Shown: piece by piece, positions 1 through 5,784 of the stretch | Numbering within the stretch: position 1 is the first letter of the stretch | Layout: each line of letters opens with the position of its first letter | Source: a bacterium | GTDB taxonomy: Bacteria > Sumerlaeota > Sumerlaeia > MVZB01 | Length of the DNA: 11,767 nucleotides | Assembly (NCBI GenBank): GCA_023480605.1 | Contig: JAMCWS010000289.1 | Span: 1-11,767, forward strand | Reading direction: 5' to 3' | Position numbers and translations under genes: made by a program | The notes under the pieces: generated by a model | What the model was told of the DNA's origin: nothing | The model's database searches: none | Seen by the model: the letters and a program-made list of their open reading frames with translations, nothing else

Positions 1-279
1 CCCCTTGACGCCCAGGACGGAACGACGCTGACCCTTTGGCGCGCCGAACGCGAAGCCGGCCTCAGCCGGCCCGCCGGCGGGCGGGGCGCATTCCGCATGG
101 AATTACCCGCGCCGCCGATCCTGCCGGGCCGCTACACGCTGACCATCTCGCTTTCGCCCCCCGGCCGCCCCAGCGACCATTATGATTGCCTTTACCGCCT
201 GTTCGCCTTCACCATCGAACCCGAGCCCGACTGGCCGACCGTCGCCCCCCTCGAACTGCGCCCGCGCGTGGAGACGTGA
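1..279 (+). CDS. Polysaccharide ABC transporter ATPase, C-terminal Wzt-like domain (5' truncated)
   Basis: Frame 1 is open from the first base to the TGA at 277-279, giving the last 92 residues of a protein whose start lies outside the window. The visible part looks like the C-terminal beta-sandwich of Wzt-type ATPases. It has a hydrophobic strand pattern around FRMELPAPPILPGRYTLTIS, a following Y-D-C-x-Y-R-x-F-A-F-T-I-E strand and a Pro-rich end. In the Wzt family this domain sits behind the nucleotide-binding domain and recognises the capped end of an O-antigen-like polysaccharide before export across the inner membrane. The nucleotide-binding domain is not visible, so the call rests on the LPGRYTL...F.IE pattern alone. 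Other carbohydrate-binding or late-stage export domains are possible. The glycosyltransferase and methyltransferase genes at the other end of the window fit a polysaccharide role. Confidence 0.6.
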   Translation, partial: PLDAQDGTTLTLWRAEREAGLSRPAGGRGAFRMELPAPPILPGRYTLTISLSPPGRPSDHYDCLYRLFAFTIEPEPDWPTVAPLELRPRVET

Positions 280-295
280 TTGCCGGGCAATTATC

Positions 296-380
296 GTATG
301 TAGAATCTAATCATATATTATATATAAACAACAATATAGCGATTTATTACAACCAAAATAGTAATGTTAAATTCGAGATA
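296..380. other. AT-rich spacer between convergent genes
   Basis: Bases 301-380 hold 16 G or C out of 80 by direct count, against a strongly GC-rich background on both sides. The stretch has runs such as TATATTATATATAAAC and no convincing reading frame. It lies where two genes end facing each other, so it is not an obvious promoter for either. It may be a termination or nucleoid-protein zone or a remnant of inserted DNA. No function is shown by the sequence. Confidence 0.6.
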
Positions 381-438
381 CGCCCGACGGCGGTCATCAG
401 GCATACGGAAAATCCCATAACATCGCCGTGGAACCGTT

Positions 439-1743
439 TTATGTTCGCGCCGCCCCGCTCGCAGCCGCTTCGAGTAACGCCACCTGTTTGCCCGCCAGGT
501 TGAAAAATTCGGCCTGGTTGGCGTTCATGAGGCGCGTGGCGAGGGCGATGGCTTCCTTTTCGGTCATCAGGCCTTCGGTCACTTCGGCTTCGAGCGCGCG
601 GGTGAACCAGCGGCGCGCCTGGGCGGCGAAGGCCAGCGTCGAGTTGGGCCAACTGCTGTCGCCGCCGAATATGAAAATCTTGTGATTCGGGACGGCATGG
701 ATGAGGCGGCGCAGGCAATCGCCCGCGCTGAAGGGGTCCATCGCCCAGCCCCAGCAGAAGTCGATGGCGGCATTGGGGAAGTTCTTGGCCAGTCCGAGCA
801 GTTCGTCGAAGAAAGGATATGAGATGTGCATGAGCACGAACTGCGTTTTCGGATAGCGTTTGAGGAGCCCGCACAAGTGACCGGCGCGCACCGGGTCCGA
901 GTCGAGATTGCCCGCGCCGGCCAGGTATCCCGTGTGGATCTTGAATGGCAGATGGTGCCGGGCGGCCAGATCGGCGCCTCGCCCGATGCACCAGTCACCC
1001 AGGCAGAGACGGTCTTCGGGCGACGCCTTGCCGGCCAGGACCTTTTCGAGAGCGGCGCCCGCTTCGCCGTCGGACCGTTCGCGCCAGAACAGCGTCCGCT
1101 GGTAGGCGTGCTGGCTCTTGACGGCGACGGCGATGGGCGCGTAACGGGCATAAATCGCCTCCATGGCTTGTCCGAGATCGGCGAGGCCGGCAACATCGAC
1201 GCCGGATTCACGCGACAGTTGATCAGGATTGATATTGCCGACCGCCATCGGCAGCCAGGAGATGTCATGGAGATAAAACTCAGGGGCGGTCGGATCGATC
1301 CGCGCGCCGATCCGGGTGTAATCGTCGATCTGGACGTGACTGAGGTTGGCCCGTTCGCGCAGGATATGGAGGCGCTGGCCGGGCCGGCGCAGATCGCGGT
1401 TGATGTCTTGCGCCGCGACCAGCCCCGCGCCCGTCACCTCATCCATGCCGTAGATTTCGCGGGCGATCCAGCGCGCGGCCTCGCCATAGCCGGTGTGGCG
1501 GCAGCGTTCCCACGCTTGCCGTATGTCGGCAAACCGCGCTTCGACGTCGGGATCGCCGGCGTCGAGCGCGCGCGCGATGGCCGCCTCGGAGGCGCCGGCC
1601 GTCGCCAGATCCTGAAATAAATAGTGCTTCATCAGGTCGGCCAAAACGTCGGGTCCATGCTCGACGTATACGTTCTCGTCGGCCTGATGGTCGTGAGTGT
1701 CGGCCAGGGGAGTGGCCTGGATGTGCCGCGTCAGATCCGTCAT
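439..1743 (-). CDS. Metal-dependent amidohydrolase (TIM-barrel, amidohydrolase-2 / uronate-isomerase-like)
   Basis: 434-residue cytoplasmic protein with the metal-ligand layout of the amidohydrolase superfamily. There is a THDH motif on strand 1 (H17, H19), His270 in KIHTGY, His306 in LMHISYP, and Asp362 in FGGDSSWPNS at the end of the last barrel strand. Family members hydrolyse or isomerise small organic compounds using one or two divalent metals. The HTG...HISYPFFDE...IDFCW...GGDS pattern is the type seen in uncharacterised PF04909 proteins distantly related to uronate isomerase, and the substrate is unknown. I place the start at 1743 because it is preceded by GAGG nine bases upstream. An in-frame ATG at 1806 adds 21 residues of unlikely composition. 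It lies 71 bases behind the small gene at 1815-2021 on the same strand, so the two are probably cotranscribed. It ends with TAA. Confidence 0.8.
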   Translation of the reverse strand: MTDLTRHIQATPLADTHDHQADENVYVEHGPDVLADLMKHYLFQDLATAGASEAAIARALDAGDPDVEARFADIRQAWERCRHTGYGEAARWIAREIYGMDEVTGAGLVAAQDINRDLRRPGQRLHILRERANLSHVQIDDYTRIGARIDPTAPEFYLHDISWLPMAVGNINPDQLSRESGVDVAGLADLGQAMEAIYARYAPIAVAVKSQHAYQRTLFWRERSDGEAGAALEKVLAGKASPEDRLCLGDWCIGRGADLAARHHLPFKIHTGYLAGAGNLDSDPVRAGHLCGLLKRYPKTQFVLMHISYPFFDELLGLAKNFPNAAIDFCWGWAMDPFSAGDCLRRLIHAVPNHKIFIFGGDSSWPNSTLAFAAQARRWFTRALEAEVTEGLMTEKEAIALATRLMNANQAEFFNLAGKQVALLEAAASGAART

Positions 1744-1814
1744 CGCCGCTTGCCTCGCTTCTCGATGGGTTCGATAACACCCATTACATAACGGATCGGC
1801 GGGCACACAGTCAA

Positions 1815-2021
1815 TCAGGCCTTGAGCGGGGCCGGGCGGTCTTCCTCCAAACGGTTGAGTTTATCGATTAGATCTTTCAGTTGGTTTTTGTCCTGTTCCA
1901 ATTCCTCGCGCCAGCGGACTGTCCGCGTGCGGCGGCCCTCGATCCTTACCTCGGCATATTCTCTTTCCAGCAGGCGGGTCAATCGATCGCGTTCGGCGCC
2001 GCTGATTTCGAGTTGCATCAT
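1815..2021 (-). CDS. Small charged helical protein of unknown function
   Basis: 68 residues starting MMQLEIS, rich in Glu, Arg, Leu and Lys, with heptad-like spacing through residues 9-62 that predicts one or two long helices or a coiled coil. No signal peptide or membrane segment is visible. It resembles, from memory, short unnamed bacterial proteins of about 60-70 residues that begin with a MELEIT-like strand and continue as charged helix; no function is known to me. The start has a good Shine-Dalgarno stretch (AAGGGGG) ending 5 bases before the first ATG and 8 before the second, so translation may begin at 2021 or 2018. It is the first gene of a likely two-gene unit with the amidohydrolase and follows the glycosidase terminator. 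A regulatory or adaptor role is conceivable but nothing shows it. Confidence 0.65.
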   Translation of the reverse strand: MMQLEISGAERDRLTRLLEREYAEVRIEGRRTRTVRWREELEQDKNQLKDLIDKLNRLEEDRPAPLKA

Positions 2022-2087
2022 CGGATCCCCCTTCCGTCAATAAACACGGCAAATCATCCCTTTTACGAAACTCGTCCGTCTTTTATT

Positions 2088-2116
2088 TTTATATCGCGAC
2101 CGGCGCGTTAACCCAA
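2088..2116 (-). promoter_or_regulatory. Candidate sigma-70 promoter for small protein / amidohydrolase unit
   Basis: On the minus strand, TTGGGT (weak -35, 2111-2116) is separated by 17 bases from TATAAA (-10, five of six consensus, 2088-2093). The start codon follows about 65 bases downstream. The -35 box overlaps the T-tract of the preceding terminator, a compact but plausible arrangement. The -35 match is poor, so this is tentative. Confidence 0.3.
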
Positions 2117-2155
2117 AAAAAAGGCCTTCCGACCGGGCGGTCCGGTCACAAGGCC
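2115..2155 (-). terminator. Rho-independent terminator of the GH63-like gene
   Basis: Read on the minus strand, GGCCTT and AAGGCC (outer 6 bp) and GACCGG and CCGGTC (inner 6 bp) form a two-part stem with a 2x2 internal loop and a 5-base apex, at 2123-2155. Eight uninterrupted T residues follow (2122-2115). It begins 51 bases beyond the glycosidase stop codon. This is a textbook intrinsic terminator and separates the glycosidase from the downstream small-protein/amidohydrolase unit. Confidence 0.9.
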
Positions 2156-2206
2156 ATGCAGTCCGGCAATATGGCAGGGCCCCGATTCCGTGCCGGCCGG
2201 TAATCC

Positions 2207-3478
2207 TCAAAACTCCGTCACCGGCTGCCCGCCTTCGAGCCAGACGATCATATTGAGCACCAGGTAATTCCAGTTCTGGAAGCCGCGGTTGAGGATCGGT
2301 TCGCCGTTTTCAGGCTGGTAGTATTCGTGCAGGGCGCCGAAACGTTCGAGATCGCGCCCAAACAGACGGATCGTTTTCTCGGCTATATCTCGAGCGTCGG
2401 CCGCCAGTCCGTAGTTGACCAGGCCGCGGAAAGTCATGTAATTGGCCACGCCCCAGATCGGCCCGCGCCAGGTCGAAGGATTGCCCGAGGCGCGCAGGTT
2501 ATACATTTTTTCCATTTTCGAAAGCGTCCTGATGCCGTAGGGGGCGTTGAACGTCCTGGGGTTGCGGATGTGGCCCCGCGCCATGCGGCGTGCGCGCGGG
2601 GGCGTGGCCACGCCCGACCACATCGCCATGAAGCTGCTCCACACCCCCATGCGCATGATCAGGGCGTCGTAGTCGCGGGGCTGATTGCGGTGCAGCCACT
2701 GGGCGCGGTCGACCGGCAGCAGGTTGAAGTCGACGTTGTAATAACAACCGTCGCGTTCGTCCCAGCAGATCTCGTTGATCGCCGTCTTGAGCGTTTCGGC
2801 CTCGCGGGCGTGGAAGCGGCCGATCTCGTCCAGGCCCAGGCGCTCGCAGAGGTAGGCCATCGCCAGCAGTTCGCGATACATCATGCTGTTGAGGTAGATC
2901 GAGCCGCAACTGCGCGGCGGGCGGTAAAAGATGCACGGATCGTCGTCGACCCCGATGGCGAAGTCGGTCTGCCAGAAATAAAGACCGCAGGGGTGGCGGT
3001 GGTGGTTGCGGTAGTTGTTCAGGAAGTATTGCAGGTTTTCGAATTTTTCGTGCAGCCATTCGGCGTCGCCGCCCGCTTCACGCACCAGAAAGGCCGCGTG
3101 CTGGGCCAGGCAGGGCTTGTGCATGTTCTGCTCGTATATGTTCTTGGGCTTGACGTCCTCCAGGCGCGAGTTGCGCGTGACCGCGATCGGCATCCAGCCG
3201 TCCCCGCCCGTCCAGGAGAGGTAGTTCAAAATGCAGCCCTGTTCATAGGGAAGAGCTTTTTCGTGAGCTTCGGGCGAGTTCACCTCGCGCAGGATCTGGC
3301 GCAGGGCCACGTCGCTCAGCCAGGAGTCCCAGTCCCAGAGAACGTCGGAGTAATGCGCGCTGCCGGGCACAAGGAACTTGTATTGAAGCGGCCCGCCCGG
3401 CTCGCGATACATGAGTTCATAATCTTTCGTGAAAGTCCGGCGGATGAGGGCAATATACCTCGCGATCGTTTCGCCCAT
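2207..3478 (-). CDS. GH63 / mannosylglycerate-hydrolase-like (trehalase-superfamily) glycosidase
   Basis: 423-residue (alpha/alpha)6-barrel glycosidase. Clan GH-G landmarks are visible in order: LWDWDSW at 47-53, a GVDDDP loop with Asp178-180 where the general acid is expected, STWRGPIWGVANY at about 335-347, and HEYYQPENGEP at 384-394 with Glu385 as candidate general base. From memory, the catalytic pair of bacterial mannosylglycerate hydrolase lies near residues 182 and 380, which matches closely in position and overall length. Such enzymes invert alpha-glycosidic bonds; possible substrates are mannosyl- or glucosylglycerate or other short alpha-glucosides/mannosides. No signal peptide is visible, so it is probably cytoplasmic. 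The start at 3478 is chosen because AAGGA sits 7 bases upstream; the in-frame ATG at 3547 adds a 23-residue low-complexity tail. It is a single-gene unit with its own terminator. Confidence 0.8.
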   Translation of the reverse strand: MGETIARYIALIRRTFTKDYELMYREPGGPLQYKFLVPGSAHYSDVLWDWDSWLSDVALRQILREVNSPEAHEKALPYEQGCILNYLSWTGGDGWMPIAVTRNSRLEDVKPKNIYEQNMHKPCLAQHAAFLVREAGGDAEWLHEKFENLQYFLNNYRNHHRHPCGLYFWQTDFAIGVDDDPCIFYRPPRSCGSIYLNSMMYRELLAMAYLCERLGLDEIGRFHAREAETLKTAINEICWDERDGCYYNVDFNLLPVDRAQWLHRNQPRDYDALIMRMGVWSSFMAMWSGVATPPRARRMARGHIRNPRTFNAPYGIRTLSKMEKMYNLRASGNPSTWRGPIWGVANYMTFRGLVNYGLAADARDIAEKTIRLFGRDLERFGALHEYYQPENGEPILNRGFQNWNYLVLNMIVWLEGGQPVTEF

Positions 3479-3558
3479 GGCTCGATCCTTCGGGAGGGGA
3501 AATGGGGCGGCGGAGCGGCCGCTGGGTCGGGGAGACGCCGTGGCCATGCCGGATTCCC

Positions 3559-3586
3559 ATTAAACACAACCGGAGCCGATTAGCAA
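3559..3586 (-). promoter_or_regulatory. Candidate promoter of the GH63-like gene
   Basis: Minus-strand TTGCTA (-35, 3581-3586; four of six) and TTTAAT (-10, 3559-3564; five of six) are separated by 16 bases. The predicted transcript start lies roughly 75 bases before the preferred start codon at 3478, leaving room for the AAGGA ribosome binding site. This is a consensus match only. Confidence 0.4.
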
Positions 3587-3700
3587 TCATTTGCCGACGG
3601 CGGCGCCCGTTGACGCGCCGGAGCCTGACCTTATCGTCCGCGACGGGCGTCCAGGAAGCGGCCGACGTTTTCTTCGATTATTCGGGGTGGGGCATTGCCG

Positions 3701-3931
3701 TTTCTCATGCAAAGGCACGAAGGAAAATAGGATCAATCATACGCGAATGGTTCATATATATATCTTCCCTGACAGTGGATTACCAGATTGCTCGACAGTC
3801 AATATCCACCGTGGTTCTTTGTGTAGCGCCGTTTTTCCGGGTATCAAGCTGCAGCTTGGACTCCAGACAGGATTTCCGGTATTTCGGTTGCGGCTCCGCC
3901 GCGCCAAGTCTTCGTGCCTTTGTGTGAAAAG
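3701..3931. repeat. 231-bp intergenic unit bounded by imperfect inverted repeats
   Basis: The left arm (3701-3722) and right arm (3910-3931) are inverted copies matching at 18 of 22 positions, including a perfect 13-bp core, CAAAGGCACGAAG at 3710-3722 against CTTCGTGCCTTTG at 3910-3922. The interior is more AT-rich than the neighbouring genes and contains no credible gene. It does contain one copy of the 43-bp dispersed repeat (3837-3879). The CTTCGTGCCTTTGTGTGA type of motif is one I recall recurring between genes in Planctomycetota-like genomes, which would make this a non-coding repeat or a MITE-like remnant. No target-site duplication is obvious. The remaining bases of the 3587-3956 gap show nothing recognisable. 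Confidence 0.5.
3837..3879 (-). repeat. Dispersed 43-bp repeat, copy A (inverted relative to copy B)
   Basis: The reverse complement of this stretch matches 7997-8039 at 34 of 43 positions by hand alignment, without gaps. It contains a perfect 14-bp palindrome, CAAGCTGCAGCTTG (3845-3858). Both copies lie between genes, about 4.1 kb apart and in opposite orientation, so this is a dispersed intergenic repeat and not part of a coding sequence. Confidence 0.7.
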
Positions 3932-3956
3932 AGTGAAAGACCAAGGACGTTTTTCA

Positions 3957-3986
3957 TTGACGAAACACCGTCCGAAACGGTAAATT
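3957..3986 (+). promoter_or_regulatory. Candidate promoter of rpmB
   Basis: TTGACG (-35, 3957-3962, five of six) and TAAATT (-10, 3981-3986, four of six) are separated by 18 bases; shifting the -10 by one base gives a 17-base spacer. The implied leader before the rpmB start is about 110 bases. It contains a short inverted repeat, GCCGG and CCGGC, at about 4054-4069 with no T-tract. Confidence 0.45.
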
Positions 3987-4101
3987 GCCGGTTTTGTGGC
4001 CATGAGGCCGGAGGGTCGGTTGCGCCACGCCGAGTTCAGCACAGGACTCACCAATGCCGGTTGGCGCCGGCTTGATACGAATTTCGATGAGGTAGATGAC
4101 G

Positions 4102-4335
4102 ATGCCCAAATGCGCCATTTGCGATAAAAGTCCCCAGATCGGCAACAATGTCAGCCACGCCAACAACCGGACCAAGCGGCGCTGGCTGCCCAATCTGCAG
4201 ACGATTCGCATCATGAAGAACGGCCGGCCGACCATGGCGATGGTCTGTTCGCAATGCCTGCGCAGCGGGCGCGTTCGGAAGGCGGCCCGCGGCGCTCAGG
4301 CCCGTTGGGCAGCCGCCGCTCCCCCCGTAAAATAA
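4102..4335 (+). CDS. rpmB: 50S ribosomal protein bL28
   Basis: 77-residue ribosomal protein of the large subunit with the unmistakable bL28 core: CAIC near the start, GNNVSHANNRTKRRWLPNLQ, and CSQCLRSGRVRK. Cys4, Cys7, Cys49 and Cys52 make this the zinc-binding (C+) form of bL28. The protein stabilises the exit region of the 50S subunit. The start at 4102 is preferred over the ATG at 4096 because GAGGT at 4089-4093 is 8 bases from 4102 and only 2 from 4096. The tail after residue 61 (ARGAQARWAAAAPPVK) is an Ala-rich extension beyond the conserved core. The gene stands alone, convergent with nrdR, and not next to rpmG as in many genomes. It ends with TAA. Confidence 0.97.
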   Translation: MPKCAICDKSPQIGNNVSHANNRTKRRWLPNLQTIRIMKNGRPTMAMVCSQCLRSGRVRKAARGAQARWAAAAPPVK

Positions 4336-4467
4336 CGCTGGTCGGCGCGACCGCCAGGACGGCCGCGCCACACAGTAAATCGCTTTCACCACTCGGGTTC
4401 CGCGTCGCCGTGGAATCCGTTTTCGTGTACGCCGTCGTGGGGGAGCGGAGTGACGGGTGGCGCCCAC

Positions 4468-4971
4468 TTAGGGTTTCTCTGATTTCGGTTCGCCGGGCGG
4501 TAGAGCGGATTGCCGAGGCTCGTGGCGCATGAGCGCCTGGATTTCGTCGCTGAACTCGCTGATGTCGCGGAACTGCCGATAAACCGACGCGAAACGTACG
4601 TAGGCGACCTCGTCAAGGGCCTTGAGGCCCGAAAGCACCAGTTCGCCCACGCGCAGCGAGCTGACTTCGGACTCCATGTTGTTCTGTAACTCTTTTTCCA
4701 CCTGGCTGACGAGCGCCTCGATGGATTCGAGCGCCACGGGGCGTTTCTCGCAGGCGCGCAGAAGGCCGTTGATGAGTTTCTGGCGGTCGAACGGCTGGCG
4801 GCGGCCGTCGCGTTTTATCACGAGGATCGGCGTCTGCTCGACGTATTCATAGGTAGTGAATCGCGCGCCGCATTTGATGCATTCGCGCCGCCGGCGAATC
4901 GAGGTTTCCTCGGCGGTCAGGCGTGAGTTGACGACCTTGTTGTCGAGACTGCCGCAAAAAGGGCATTTCAT
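4468..4971 (-). CDS. nrdR: Transcriptional repressor NrdR
   Basis: 167-residue repressor of ribonucleotide reductase genes. An N-terminal zinc ribbon (Cys3, Cys6, Cys31, Cys34 in MKCPFC and CIKCG) precedes an ATP-cone domain (about residues 46-136, beginning with PILVIKRDGRRQPFDRQKL). In this family the ATP cone senses ATP/dATP and the zinc ribbon binds paired 16-bp NrdR boxes near nrd genes. The length suits the family; the last 20 residues (EPRQSALPPGEPKSEKP) are a variable tail. The start at 4971 coincides with the universally conserved MKCP; upstream in-frame codons would add an unlikely Gly/Pro-rich stretch lying inside the palindromic leader. The ribosome binding site is weak. It lies 168 bases downstream of trxA on the same strand. 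No nrd gene is in the window. Confidence 0.97.
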   Translation of the reverse strand: MKCPFCGSLDNKVVNSRLTAEETSIRRRRECIKCGARFTTYEYVEQTPILVIKRDGRRQPFDRQKLINGLLRACEKRPVALESIEALVSQVEKELQNNMESEVSSLRVGELVLSGLKALDEVAYVRFASVYRQFRDISEFSDEIQALMRHEPRQSALPPGEPKSEKP

Positions 4972-5003
4972 GGACGGATTCTCGATGGAGGAATGGCCGC
5001 CCT

Positions 5004-5065
5004 GCAACCGGCCCCCCGGCGGCTGGCCGCCGCCGATCCGGATCGGCTCTCTCCCGCCCGGTTGC
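5004..5065 (-). promoter_or_regulatory. Nested inverted-repeat structure in the nrdR leader
   Basis: Outer arms GCAACCGG (5004-5011) and CCGGTTGC (5058-5065) are perfectly complementary. They enclose two adjoining palindromes: GGCGGC-TG-GCCGCC (5018-5031) and the perfect 16-bp GCCGATCCGGATCGGC (5032-5047). As RNA on the minus strand this could fold into a three-way junction whose 3' edge is 32 bases before the nrdR start codon. As DNA the 16-bp palindrome could be a dimeric repressor site. It does not match any riboswitch I could recognise. Confidence 0.5.
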
Positions 5066-5099
5066 GGATTCACCGGGCCACGGGCTATGAGCATGGGAT

Positions 5100-5121
5100 G
5101 GAGGGGGCGGAAACCCCCTCC
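5100..5121 (-). terminator. Candidate hairpin terminator after trxA (no T-tract)
   Basis: GGAGGGGG (5100-5107) and CCCCCTCC (5114-5121) form a perfect 8-bp stem with a 6-base loop, 18 bases past the trxA stop codon. The minus-strand sequence after it has no run of T, so it may be a weak or Rho-assisted terminator, or a transcript-stabilising hairpin in a trxA-nrdR message. Confidence 0.4.
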
Positions 5122-5139
5122 CGACAATGTATGCCGGTT

Positions 5140-5469
5140 TTACAGCACCCGGCTGATGGCCTCGACCAGGGTTTCCTTGGGCACCGCGCCGACAATCCGT
5201 TCGGCCAGCTTGCCGCCCTTGAATAGCATCAGCGTGGGTATGGATTGCACGCCAAGCTGGTTGGCCGCGGATTGATGCTCGTCGATATTGATTTTGGCAA
5301 CCTTGATTTTGCCTTCGTATTCGCCCGCCAATTCATCGACGATCGGGCCGACGCGCCGGCACGGCCCGCACCACTCCGCCCAGAAGTCAACCAGGACCGG
5401 GATACTCGAATTAACAACCGTGTTTTCGAATTCGGCGTCGGTGAGCTGTATTACCTTCTCACTGGCCAT
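5140..5469 (-). CDS. trxA: Thioredoxin
   Basis: 109-residue cytoplasmic thioredoxin that reduces disulfides in ribonucleotide reductase, methionine sulfoxide reductase and other targets. The WCGPC active site is at residues 33-37 within VLVDFWAEWCGPCRRVGPI. The conserved cis-proline is Pro78 in VQSIPTLMLFKGG, the buried Asp is Asp28, and the C-terminal helix ends the fold. Full family length, no signal peptide. AAGGAG lies 10 bases before the start. It is divergent from the URO-D-like gene and upstream of nrdR on the same strand. The two are functionally linked because thioredoxin reduces ribonucleotide reductase and NrdR represses its genes. Confidence 0.96.
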   Translation of the reverse strand: MASEKVIQLTDAEFENTVVNSSIPVLVDFWAEWCGPCRRVGPIVDELAGEYEGKIKVAKINIDEHQSAANQLGVQSIPTLMLFKGGKLAERIVGAVPKETLVEAISRVL

Positions 5470-5568
5470 GTTGGCGCTTCTCCTTCCCGACTGTCAGATA
5501 CGGATTTGCGTCTAGAGATGGCGCCGGACAAATCCCCTGGCCGCCCCTTCCCGCGCATTCCTTCCTCT

Positions 5569-5597
5569 AGCCTAACCGACGGCCGCGCGAAGGTCAA
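5569..5597 (-). promoter_or_regulatory. Candidate sigma-70 promoter of trxA
   Basis: Minus-strand TTGACC (-35, 5592-5597, five of six) and TAGGCT (-10, 5569-5574) are separated by the optimal 17 bases. TAGGCT is a common -10 variant in GC-rich genomes. The predicted leader to the trxA start is about 90 bases and holds the AAGGAG site. The rest of the 5470-5784 divergent spacer holds the opposing promoter at 5691-5718 and nothing else recognised. Confidence 0.5.
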
Positions 5598-5690
5598 GCG
5601 TGCGATCCCGCTTCCGCCGGCTTCTCGTCGACACCCGGGCGAGTCGCGCCATACTATGACGGGCAAACCCGGAAACGCCTTCTTTTTCAA

Positions 5691-5718
5691 TGGACAAACA
5701 AAGCGCGCCCTCCATAAT
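5691..5718 (+). promoter_or_regulatory. Candidate sigma-70 promoter of the URO-D-like gene
   Basis: TGGACA (-35, 5691-5696) and CATAAT (-10, 5713-5718) each match five of six consensus bases with a 16-base spacer. Transcription would start about 60 bases before the ATG at 5785. This argues that the open frame continuing upstream of 5785 is not coding. Confidence 0.5.
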
Positions 5719-5784
5719 CGAAATCCAATTTATGCAGTTCCGATCAGGACGCCGGGGGTGAGAGCGGCCGGCAAGCGAGATGCC

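Noticed and set aside
826..1620. Long plus-strand open frame opposite the amidohydrolase
   Set aside because: Antisense shadow of a GC-rich gene; the minus strand carries intact metal-binding motifs.
2327..3583. 418-residue plus-strand open frame opposite the glycosidase
   Set aside because: Antisense shadow, with no ribosome binding site or recognisable fold; the minus strand carries the GH63 motifs.
3502..3983. Plus-strand open frames in the gap before rpmB
   Set aside because: They run across the inverted-repeat unit and the candidate glycosidase promoter, have mixed composition with no domain, and change character along their length.
4336..4467. Terminators between convergent rpmB and nrdR
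   Set aside because: Only short GC stems (such as GGTCG-GCG-CGACC at 4340-4352) without T-tracts on either strand; too weak to call.
5032..5090. Possible cobalamin or glycine riboswitch in the nrdR leader (minus-strand GGTGAATCCGCAACCGG, then CGGGAGAGAGCC)
   Set aside because: Short similarities to conserved boxes only: the cobalamin B12 box and the AACTGT region, and the glycine CACCGA and CTCTCAGG segments, are absent.
5245..5784. Upstream extension of the URO-D-like reading frame
   Set aside because: It overlaps trxA and both divergent promoters and lacks family similarity; the conserved protein begins at 5785.
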